The notes under the pieces were generated by a model, which had not been told where the DNA came from, ran no database searches, and was given only the letters and a program-made list of their open reading frames with translations. Below are positions 34,901-36,350 of a stretch of 36,350 bases of DNA, one piece after another. Source of the stretch: Baffinella frigidus (lineage: Eukaryota > Cryptophyceae > Cryptomonadales > Baffinellaceae); NCBI GenBank assembly GCA_026770585.1, contig MU647100.1, positions 107,893 through 144,242 on the forward strand. Direction: 5' to 3'. The translations under genes and the position numbers were made by a program. Numbering within the stretch: position 1 is the first letter of the stretch; the number at the start of each line of letters is the position of its first letter.

Positions 34901-36350
34901 GGTTGTCAGCTTCGGGCTTGAAGCCGTCGATGCGTCCGTGGTATCGTCATCACGTGTGGTTTGCCACGCGCCGCCGCACACGGTGGGCACGGTCACGGTC
35001 GTCCTTTCGGAAACTAACGGGTGTGTCTCCGGACGTGAAGACAGCTTCGTGTTCGAGTTCCGGGACGTGGCTGTCATCACGTCCCTCATCCCGTCCACCG
35101 GGCTCCCGACGCGAGACGCAGTCGTGATTGTGGTGGGCCTCGGTTTCATCCGAAGCGACGCGGTCTCGTGCCTGTTCGGCGAAAGCCGAAGCACGTCCGC
35201 GAACGTCCTCTCCTCGTCTGCCATCGTGTGTCTATCCCCCGTGATGTCATCCGGGAGACACTCGGTGGAGGTTTCGGATGACGGGCACGACTTCTCGTCC
35301 GCAGGGCTGTTCGCAATCTTCGAGCACGTCCCAGAGGTCACGTCCATCGATCCGCCCGTTGTGTCCGCGCGGCACGCACAAACAGTGATCGTGTCCGGAT
35401 CACACTTCCTCCCGCGTGACAACCTCATCTGCCGCTTCGGACGCTCTTCCGGTGCCCCGGCGCACTTCCTCTCCACCACCCGCATCGAGTGCCGCGCCCC
35501 GGCGCTCGCCCCAGGCAACGTCACCCTCTCCGTCTCCAACGACGGCCACGCCTTCTCCCCCGCCGCCGCGACGCTCTCCGTCCACCCCGCGCTCACCTTC
35601 ACGCACGTGCACCCCACGCGCGGCCCGGCCGCCGGCGGCGCGGCCGTGACGCTCGAAGGCGCTGCCTTACAGCTGGAGGCGGGCGCGTTCTGCCGGGTGG
35701 GGGGCAGCATGGCGCGCGTCGCGCGGGTGTCTGCTGGAGCGGTTGTGTGCCGCCTCCCGCAGCGCGCGCCGGGGGTCGTGAGCGTGGAGCTCCTGACGGA
35801 GAGCGGCCTGACGTTGTCGGAGGCAGTACCGTTCGAGCTGTACCAGGATCCGAGTGTGCATGGTGTTTCGCCGGCGCTGGCATCGGCGCACGGCGGATGC
35901 CTGGTGACCGTCGTGGGCCAGGGCTTCCGGAGTGACGGCGCTGATGTTTCGTTTGGTGGGGTGGTTGCTGAGGCAACGTTCGTGTCGTCGTCGGTGCTCG
36001 TGTGCACTGCACCGGCTGCCAGGGAGAACGGCAAGGTGTCGGTGGAGGTGAGCCTCAACGGCGTGGACTTCTCGCGGTCGGGGAAGACGATGGTGTACTG
36101 GCCACGGCCTTCTGTGAGCTCGATTGTGCCGTCGGGAGGGGCGCAGTCGGGTGGGTCGGAGGTGACGGTGCACGGGGAACACTTCCACGGGATGGTTGGG
36201 GTGTGGTGCCGGTTCGGTATGACTGGCGGGACAGTTGCCGGCACGCTGGTGTCAGGCATGATGGTCACGTGCAGCCGCCCGGAGCGTCTGGTTGGGAGTG
36301 TGGCCGTGGAGGTGAGCAACAACGGAGTCGAGTACAGCGAGGACGGAGTC
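263..36350 (+). CDS. Giant IPT/TIG-repeat protein gene, partial at both ends, 26 exons
   Basis: Joining 26 exons gives about 10,024 in-frame codons with no stop. The product is a tandem array of IPT/TIG (Ig-like, transcription-factor immunoglobulin) units of about 90 residues. I count about 111 unit starts by the motif P-S-x-G-x3-G-G-T, followed by V-T-V-x-G-x-x-F, then C-x-F-G, then V-S-S-S-x-V-x-C-x-x-P, then V-S-x-N-G-x-D-F, and an aromatic F-x-Y at the unit end. IPT/TIG tandems are known from plexins, fibrocystin-like proteins and many protist and bacterial surface proteins. A secreted or cell-surface adhesin or matrix role is inferred. Start codon, signal peptide, membrane anchor and stop all lie outside the window. 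All 25 introns are GT...AG (16 phase 0, 3 phase 1, 6 phase 2), and each junction restores an IPT motif. An alternative is two or more adjacent genes, but no stop, start or gap in the repeat pattern supports that. Confidence 0.85.
461..557 (+). repeat. Telomere-like heptamer array in intron 446-683
   Basis: CCCTCAA, CCCTAAA and CCCTGAA units, with a local block of four ACCGTGC heptamers at about 504-532. The rest of the intron (558-683) is unique sequence ending in CACACACAG. Confidence 0.9.
684..896 (+). CDS. Exon 2: IPT unit core
   Basis: Completes the Glu codon and reads T-S-P-T-S-G-G, then I-H-V-R-G-S-R-F, V-L-C-D-F-G-G, E-E-L-T-C-V-S-P-P, and R-V-A-H-N-G-E-E-L. It ends at F-R with donor TTCCG|GTTAAC, phase 2. 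Nearly one whole IPT unit is carried. The acceptor CACACAG at 677-683 is the only one that keeps both the frame and the motif. Confidence 0.9.
901..1117 (+). repeat. Telomere-like array with a C22 run in intron 897-1120
   Basis: CCCTAAA, CCCTGAA, CCCTCAA and CGCTCAA heptamers fill the intron. An uninterrupted run of 22 C lies at 1044-1065. The array runs to within a few bases of the acceptor ACACCAG. Confidence 0.92.
1121..1243 (+). CDS. Exon 3: IPT unit first half
   Basis: Completes F-R-Y-V-E and starts a unit: S-I-T-P-S-S-A-S-S-Q-G-G, I-R-V-S-V-K-G, V-E-C-V-F-G. It stops inside the Gly codon at the C-x-F-G motif (donor TTCGG|GTGCAC, phase 2). Confidence 0.9.
1248..1390 (+). repeat. Telomere-like array in intron 1244-1395
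   Basis: CCCTAAA, CCCTACA, CCCTGAA and CCCTCAA heptamers, interrupted by a short unique patch at about 1266-1280. It ends at the acceptor CGACCAG. Confidence 0.9.
1396..1435 (+). CDS. Exon 4: 40-base micro-exon
   Basis: Forty bases complete the Gly codon and add R-K-R-V-P-A-A-R-A-G-P-V-Q, the stretch that normally links C-x-F-G to the second cysteine strand. Flanks are ACCAG|GCGCAA and TGCAG|GTCTCC. Frame (phase 2 in, phase 0 out) and motif both fit, so it is kept despite its size. Confidence 0.78.
1438..1516 (+). repeat. Diverged telomere-like array in intron 1436-1656
   Basis: Loose CCCGAAC and CCCCACA-type units follow the donor. The remainder is unique sequence with two copies of TAAAGTGGCTT (1607-1617 and 1634-1644), each followed by a pyrimidine tract before TTGCAG. 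Confidence 0.75.
1657..1851 (+). CDS. Exon 5: end of one IPT unit, start of the next
   Basis: Reads V-A-C-R-A-P-A-G-E-V-G, a diverged strand region, F-Q-Y-V-D, then R-V-E-P-E-S-G-P-A-S-G-G-T and V-L-V-S-G-T-G-L. It is phase 0 at both ends (TTGCAG|GTGGCG and GTCGCG|GTAAAC). Confidence 0.92.
1860..2156 (+). repeat. Telomere-like array filling intron 1852-2157
   Basis: About 300 bases of CCCTAAA, CCCCAAA, CCCTACA and CCCTGCA heptamers with higher-order local repeats (AAACTCCAAACCTTACACC recurs). The acceptor AACCAG follows directly. Confidence 0.93.
2158..2373 (+). CDS. Exon 6: IPT unit from C-x-F-G onward
   Basis: Reads I-C-L-F-G, V-V-S-S-T-Q-V-A-C-L-T-P, a Gly/Ser-rich insertion where the N-G-x-D-F loop is expected, then F-S-F-Y-P-A-T-A-L. 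The donor GCTG|GTGACC is chosen because it is phase 0 and gives A-L-A-S-F-A-P-P with exon 7. A later donor at 2406 (phase 2) breaks the frame into exon 7. Confidence 0.78.
2405..2473 (-). repeat. Telomere-like array in reverse orientation, intron 2374-2663
   Basis: Here the + strand shows the G-rich form: TTAGGGTTCAG, GTTTCGGG, GGGGTTTAGG. This is one of only two introns with this orientation. The rest of the intron (2474-2663) is unique, relatively AT-rich sequence. Confidence 0.8.
2664..2780 (+). CDS. Exon 7: IPT unit first half
   Basis: A-S-F-A-P-P-L-A-A-S-A-G-G-S, then I-T-I-R-G-T-G-F and L-T-C-K-F-G. Phase 0 at both ends (CACCAG|GCGTCG and GCGGAG|GTCAAC). Confidence 0.9.
2782..3040 (+). 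repeat. Telomere-like array filling intron 2781-3042
   Basis: Blocks of CCCTCAA, CCCTGAA and an uninterrupted CCCCAAA stretch around 2925-2990, ending at the acceptor CTCCAG. Confidence 0.93.
3043..3129 (+). CDS. Exon 8: second-cysteine segment
   Basis: V-K-W-V-S-S-S-V-V-V-C-V-T-P, followed by the sequon P-A-N-V-S and A-S-N-A. Twenty-nine codons, phase 0 at both ends (CTCCAG|GTGAAA and AATGCG|GTACTC). Confidence 0.9.
3151..3371 (+). repeat. Telomere-like array in intron 3130-3373
   Basis: CCCTACA, CCCTAAA, CCCTATA and CCCAAAA units, with a short unique patch near 3170-3186. It ends in AAACCAG. Confidence 0.9.
3374..3449 (+). CDS. Exon 9: unit end and next unit start
   Basis: V-D-Y completes the S-N-A-V-D-Y signature begun in exon 8. 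F-E-F-V-V-D ends the unit, and A-L-A-P-S-V-G opens the next. The donor GTAG|GTATGC is phase 1. Confidence 0.9.
3450..3744 (+). other. Intron without a telomere-like array
   Basis: 295 bases of mostly unique sequence. Its only structure is a 27-base near-direct repeat at 3483-3509 and 3514-3540 (offset 31, three mismatches). Each copy can fold through AAGGTG...CACCTT or a close variant. Confidence 0.85.
3745..3860 (+). CDS. Exon 10: IPT unit core
   Basis: S-I-V-G-G-E-S, V-T-V-L-G-N-G-F, A-C-A-F-N-G, then L-L-S-P-G-A-M. The donor GCGATG|GTCTGC (phase 0) is chosen because exon 11 then supplies V-C-L-T-P. Read-through would give V-C-P-C-P-P-P-A and a TAG stop. Confidence 0.85.
3921..3990 (-). 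repeat. Second reverse-orientation telomere-like tract, intron 3861-4166
   Basis: The + strand shows GGTTGAGGGTTCAGGG, GGTTTGTTGG, TTAGGATTTATGG and GGTTTATGG. It is diverged and G/T-rich. The remainder (3991-4166) is unique. Confidence 0.7.
4167..4301 (+). CDS. Exon 11: IPT unit second half
   Basis: V-C-L-T-P-S-H-S-E-G-T-V-N, a strand region, L-T-F-V-F, then V-A-S-L-S-P-S, the start of the next unit. Phase 0 at both ends (GGCCAG|GTGTGC and CCTTCG|GTACAC). Confidence 0.9.
4304..4657 (+). repeat. Longest telomere-like array, intron 4302-4658
   Basis: About 350 bases. Local homogenised blocks include CCCCAAA runs and about seven AAACGCC heptamers at about 4536-4585. It ends at AACCCAG. Its translation gives only low-complexity N-P-K-P-type peptide. 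Confidence 0.93.
4659..5281 (+). CDS. Exon 12: three IPT units
   Basis: V-G-E-A-G-K-A-L-L-I-R-V-S-G continues the unit begun in exon 11. Two further unit starts follow, A-P-S-L-G-Y-E-R-G-G-T and L-P-S-A-G-S-A-A-G-G-T, each with C-x-F and the second cysteine strand; V-S-N-N-G-V-H-F is present. It ends after C-V-F-G-R-V-T-A-P-A with donor CGCG|GTGAAC, phase 2. Confidence 0.93.
5281..5470 (+). repeat. Near-duplicate 14-mers at both ends of intron 5282-5453
   Basis: GGTGAACGCCCCGC at 5281-5294 matches GGTGAGCGCCTCGC at 5457-5470 with two mismatches. The start of the intron therefore resembles the start of the downstream exon. Confidence 0.85.
5354..5449 (+). repeat. Telomere-like array in intron 5282-5453
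   Basis: CCCTCAA and CCCTCAC heptamers up to the acceptor CCGCAG. Confidence 0.92.
5454..5640 (+). CDS. Exon 13: IPT unit second half and next start
   Basis: V-V-S-A-S-R-A-E-C-T-A-P-P-H-T-T-G, S-P-N-G-F-D-L, F-E-F-R, then G-V-F-P-S-A-G-P and R-P-V-T. In phase 2, out phase 0 (CACG|GTCCGC). Confidence 0.92.
5641..5913 (+). other. Intron with only a short array
   Basis: A short C-rich telomere-like tract (5647-5684) is followed by a 12-base palindrome, CTTAGCGCTAAG, at 5686-5697. Unique sequence runs to the acceptor GACGCAG. It is one of the less array-rich introns. Confidence 0.85.
5914..6318 (+). CDS. Exon 14: IPT units
   Basis: V-T-G-S-G-F-D continues R-P-V-T from exon 13. Then H-C-R-F-G, T-L-L-R-C-M-A-P, V-S-N-N-A-V-D, a new unit at V-P-T-L-A-A-A-S-G-F and C-A-F-G-G, and S-S-S-R-V-V-C-T-T-P. 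It ends at A-T-V-Q with donor TCCAG|GTTGGT, phase 0. Confidence 0.93.
6367..6424 (+). repeat. Short minisatellite in intron 6319-6587
   Basis: Four degenerate units of 14-15 bases, roughly ATTYGCCTCAAG. The rest of this 269-base intron is unique and has no telomere-like heptamers. Confidence 0.7.
6588..7742 (+). CDS. Exon 15: four IPT unit starts
   Basis: Opens with V-S-N-D-G, completing T-V-Q-V-S-N-D-G. Unit starts: L-S-P-A-R-A-L-S-S-G-G, L-E-P-S-T-G-P-A-S-G-G-T, L-E-P-S-A-G-S-E-R-G-G and L-F-P-T-S-A-A-A-T-G-G. The first unit carries a Gly-rich insertion of about 30 residues between C-D-F-G-G and V-V-C-V-A-P. A P-G-N-V-S sequon precedes S-S-N-A-Q-D-F. The end turns G-rich (G-E-G-V-G-E-E-E). 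The donor GGGGAG|GTGCCT is phase 0. Confidence 0.95.
7743..7931 (+). repeat. Near-duplicate 10-11-mers at both ends of intron 7743-7921
   Basis: GTGCCTCATCC at 7743-7753 and GTGCTCATCC at 7922-7931 differ by one inserted C. Both follow AG, so the intron is bounded by a duplicated AGGTGC...TCATCC. Confidence 0.88.
7753..7918 (+). repeat. Telomere-like array in intron 7743-7921
   Basis: CCCTAAA, CCCTCAA, CCCTCAC and CCCTGAA heptamers fill the intron and run straight into the acceptor AAACCAG. Confidence 0.93.
7922..11353 (+). CDS. Exon 16: thirteen IPT unit starts
   Basis: 1,144 codons, phase 0 at both ends. Thirteen unit starts are seen at a spacing near 88 residues. The first four use G-rich codons and are paralogous, without gaps, to part of exon 18. 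A sharp change to C-ending codons follows at about 8,938. Degenerate units occur: the fifth reads V-V-R-F-G and lacks the first cysteine, and the eighth has V-V-R-I-G-G in place of C-x-F-G. Sequons occur at A-G-N-V-S and A-G-N-Y-S before the N-G-x-D-F loop. The donor CTTCTG|GTCCAA leads into an array. Confidence 0.96.
8010..8936 (+). repeat. Four-unit internal duplication, copy A
   Basis: Aligns without gaps to copy B at 14730-15656 (constant offset 6,720 bases). Divergence is uneven: I count 16 differences over 8041-8100, but only 7 over 8581-8880. Similarity ends abruptly at about 8,936. Confidence 0.92.
11358..11532 (+). repeat. Telomere-like array in intron 11354-11536
   Basis: CCCTCAA, CCCTAAA and CCCTGAA units, then diverged TCTCAAC units, ending near CAACCAG. 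Confidence 0.92.
11537..11893 (+). CDS. Exon 17: a shortened IPT unit and the next start
   Basis: After F-G-F-T-F-H, the next unit lacks the usual P-S-x-G-x3-G-G opening. It goes straight to V-R-V-E-G-T-S-L-V-V-S-G-T-G-F, then C-W-F, V-T-C-P-H-A and S-S-N-G-V-E. A normal start, L-P-S-A-G-P-A-S-G-G-T-R-V-T, closes the exon. Phase 0 at both ends (AACCAG|GTTGGT and GTTACG|GTACCC). Confidence 0.93.
11896..12071 (+). repeat. Telomere-like array in intron 11894-12073
   Basis: CCCTAAA, CCCCAAA, CCCTGAA and CCCTCAA blocks, ending at ACACCAG. Confidence 0.93.
12074..25024 (+). CDS. Exon 18: giant exon, about 47 visible IPT unit starts
   Basis: 12,951 bases, 4,317 codons, phase 0 at both ends (ACACCAG|GTGCGC and GCCTCG|GTGAAA). 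It is uninterrupted except for 375 N at 22791-23165, which preserve the frame. Forty-seven unit starts can be counted at a spacing near 90 residues, all IPT. Most units have both cysteines and V-S-x-N-G-x-D-F. Units with a lost or altered C-x-F-G occur, for example V-S-K-F-G near 17440. Codon style shifts along the exon: C-ending to about 14.4 kb, G-rich to 15.66 kb, lower GC with T- and A-ending codons from about 16.1 to 23.3 kb, then C-ending again. Sequons of the type G-N-V-T, G-N-H-T and G-N-Y-S recur. No transmembrane or other domain is seen. Confidence 0.95.
14730..15656 (+). repeat. Four-unit internal duplication, copy B
   Basis: Partner of 8010-8936. The 3' half is nearly identical. 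The match stops at about 15,656, where codon style changes to C-ending in the same way as in copy A but with different sequence. Confidence 0.92.
16342..16451 (+). repeat. 110-base near-identical segment, copy 1
   Basis: Matches 22681-22790 with one visible mismatch (offset 6,339, a multiple of 3). It encodes I-T-V-T-G-S-G-F through M-L-C-L-S of an IPT unit. Confidence 0.92.
22681..22790 (+). repeat. 110-base near-identical segment, copy 2, abutting the gap
   Basis: Partner of 16342-16451. It ends at the first N. Sequence upstream of 22681 is clearly more diverged, so the identical tract probably continues into the gap. Confidence 0.92.
22791..23165. other. Assembly gap, 375 N
   Basis: 375 unknown bases (125 codons if the size is true). 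The frame is the same on both sides. From the unit spacing, the gap would hold the end of the broken unit plus about one further IPT unit. Confidence 0.98.
25029..25236 (+). repeat. Telomere-like array in intron 25025-25237
   Basis: CCCTAAA, CCCTCAA, CCCTACA and CCCTGTA heptamers across the whole intron, running into AAACCAG. Confidence 0.93.
25238..25663 (+). CDS. Exon 19: IPT units, one diverged
   Basis: V-P-L-R-L-S-F continues the last unit of exon 18. A diverged unit follows: A-S-P-N-E-A-P-T-S-G-E-S, an acidic Leu/Asp-rich insertion, C-F-F-G-G, F-A-C-R-A-P. Then V-T-P-S-V-A-G-A-A-G-G-D-V-V-Q starts the next. Phase 0 at both ends (AAACCAG|GTACCC and GTTCAG|GTGACG). Confidence 0.9.
25861..25938 (+). 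repeat. Telomere-like array in intron 25664-25947
   Basis: CCCTCAA then CCCCAAA and CCCCACA heptamers before CGCACAG. The first 200 bases of this intron (25664-25860) are unique. Confidence 0.92.
25948..27530 (+). CDS. Exon 20: IPT units (five new starts plus a partial sixth)
   Basis: V-V-V-E-G-D-G continues G-G-D-V-V-Q. Unit starts: V-P-S-R-G-P-L-S-G-G-T, E-P-S-A-G-A-R-E-G-G, A-P-R-A-L-L-A-L-A-P-S (diverged), S-P-A-A-G-A-L-G-A-S, R-P-S-A-C-S-Q-D-G-G-T and S-P-S-V-G-S-E-R-G-G-T. A P-G-N-Y-S sequon is present. The donor TTAC|GTGAGT, phase 2, is the closest to consensus in the window. Confidence 0.94.
27647..27684 (+). repeat. Short telomere-like array in intron 27531-27690
   Basis: About five CCCTAAA-type heptamers just before CCAACAG. 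The rest of the 160-base intron is C- and G-rich unique sequence. Confidence 0.85.
27691..27889 (+). CDS. Exon 21: remainder of an IPT unit
   Basis: Completes G-G-T-I-V-T and reads L-F-G-E-H-L, I-F-F-G-S, F-I-T-C-Y-A-P, V-S-V-A-A-P-G-D, F-R-Y-G-E-E. The first cysteine of the unit is replaced by Phe (F-F-G). In phase 2, out phase 0 (GAAGAG|GTACTG). Confidence 0.87.
27890..28135 (+). other. Array-free intron with a tandem NAGNAG acceptor
   Basis: About 245 bases of unique, comparatively AT-rich sequence ending CCCGCGCAGCAG|GGGTAC. Splicing after either AG keeps the frame and adds or drops one Gln. Confidence 0.85.
28136..29553 (+). CDS. Exon 22: six IPT unit starts
   Basis: Opens G-Y-V-V-S-L-S-P-S-F-G-P-A-S-G-G. 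The exon may instead start at 28133 with one extra Gln. Five more starts follow, two of them diverged (S-P-P-A-T-T-P-G-N and P-S-S-A-I-A-H-L-E-G-G-G). P-G-N-Y-S and V-S-L-N-G-A-D-F are present. It ends at L-F-C and two bases of an Arg codon (donor TGCAG|GTGCTC, phase 2). Confidence 0.93.
29576..29645 (+). repeat. Decayed telomere-like tract in intron 29554-29773
   Basis: CCCCAAA, CCCTAAA and CCTTAAA-like units with A-rich drift. The rest of the intron is unique. Confidence 0.7.
29774..30576 (+). CDS. Exon 23: IPT units
   Basis: Completes L-F-C-R-F-G-E. Then R-A-E-C-T-L-P, S-T-N-N-V-D-F, and unit starts A-R-P-S-R-V-A-A-V-G-G-T, T-P-S-A-G-T-R-A-A-G and E-P-T-R-A-S-D-A-G. A Pro/Ser-rich insertion of about 20 residues lies after C-V-F-S. 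The donor GGCG|GTGAGG is phase 1. Confidence 0.93.
30577..30791 (+). other. Array-free intron
   Basis: 215 bases of unique sequence between GTGAGG and TGTGCAG. No heptamers, minisatellite or other structure seen. Confidence 0.88.
30792..33106 (+). CDS. Exon 24: eight IPT unit starts
   Basis: Completes A-G-G-T-T-M-T-L-R-G-N-F. About 771 codons with eight new starts, including S-P-S-G-G-V-H-T-G-V-T, T-P-S-S-G-Y-L-S-G-G and Y-P-T-T-G-P-P-R-G-G-T. Two units lack the first cysteine (Y-T-A-A-F-G and L-E-V-R-F-G-G). An A-G-N-T-T sequon is present. It ends at F-A-S-L-Q with donor TCCAG|GTTTGC, phase 0. Confidence 0.95.
33107..33428 (+). other. Intron with CT microsatellite
   Basis: 322 bases. A CT/TTTC-rich tract lies at about 33111-33176, right after the donor. 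The remainder is unique and ends in GTTGCAG. No telomere-like heptamers. Confidence 0.88.
33111..33176 (+). repeat. CT-rich microsatellite
   Basis: TCTCTCTCTTTCTCTC-type repeat with scattered A and G, close behind the donor of intron 33107-33428. Confidence 0.9.
33429..34221 (+). CDS. Exon 25: three IPT unit starts
   Basis: Opens V-S-N-N-G-V-D-F, completing S-L-Q-V-S-N-N-G. Starts: R-P-A-R-V-D-L-H-G-P, S-P-S-S-G-P-A-R-G-G-T and I-P-R-S-G-P-R-G-G-G-T. A P-P-G-N-Y-T sequon is present. The donor TTGCTG|GTGCCA is phase 1. Confidence 0.93.
34222..34425 (+). other. Intron with GACT microsatellite
   Basis: 204 bases. The central half is a tetranucleotide tract. There are no telomere-like heptamers. 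The acceptor is CTCGGCAG. Confidence 0.88.
34305..34412 (+). repeat. (GACT)n microsatellite
   Basis: About 25 imperfect GACT/GAAT/GACC tetramers, the only long tetranucleotide tract in the window. Confidence 0.93.
34426..36350 (+). CDS. Exon 26: seven IPT unit starts, runs off the window
   Basis: Completes an Asp codon (G from exon 25 plus AT) and is then open for 641 codons to the last base, with no stop. It has seven unit starts, for example E-P-A-S-G-C-L-A-G, F-P-T-L-G-A-S-V-G-G-T and V-P-S-G-G-A-Q-S-G-G-S. It ends inside a unit just after V-S-N-N-G-V-E-Y. Two units lack the first cysteine (V-V-S-F-G and D-V-S-F-G-G). A P-G-N-V-T sequon is present. Confidence 0.94.

Noticed and set aside
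34787-36322. Long open frame on the minus strand (about 511 codons), and similar antisense frames across the window, for example 17065-18078
   Set aside because: They mirror the + strand IPT exons. High GC and rare A/T in third positions keep the opposite strand open. Their translations show no domain pattern, while the + strand frame has clear IPT motifs throughout.
1-36350. tRNA, rRNA, promoter or polyadenylation features
   Set aside because: No recognisable RNA gene. The gene's start and end are outside the window, so neither promoter nor terminator is expected, and none was seen.

Overview
The window looks like nuclear DNA of a GC-rich eukaryote, most likely an algal or other microbial protist. 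It holds GT...AG introns, very long open exons, and introns filled with degenerate plant-type telomere heptamers (CCCTAAA and variants). Plant-type heptamers fit cryptophytes, haptophytes, dinoflagellates or green lineages. My weak guess is a cryptophyte, because I recall intron arrays of this kind in that group; nothing here fixes the taxon.

Almost everything on the + strand can be read as one gene, open at both window edges. I place 26 exons joined by 25 introns. Every intron has GT and AG ends, and the reading frame closes at every junction. Joined, the exons give about 30,073 coding bases, or about 10,024 codons, with no stop, no start region and no end. The predicted protein is a tandem string of about 111 countable IPT/TIG immunoglobulin-like units of about 90 residues. 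I see no other domain type.

Layout: 1-262 is probably the tail of an upstream intron. From 263 to 6318 there are short exons (40-623 bases) separated by arrayed introns. From 6588 to 25024 there are long exons, including one of 12,951 bases (12074-25024) interrupted only by a 375-base N gap. From 25238 to 36350 there are medium exons whose introns are mostly not arrayed. The minus strand shows only mirror-image open frames.

The units carry two regularly placed cysteines and a recurrent V-S-x-N-G-x-D-F motif. Many also have an N-glycosylation sequon at one fixed strand position. Together these suggest a secreted or surface-exposed giant adhesin or matrix fibre. Function, signal peptide and membrane anchor cannot be seen here.

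The most notable features are the size of the protein, the telomere-like arrays in 19 of 25 introns (17 in one orientation, 2 reversed), arrays that appear to supply the 3' splice site, recent internal unit duplications, and an assembly gap that starts exactly where a near-identical internal repeat is being read.
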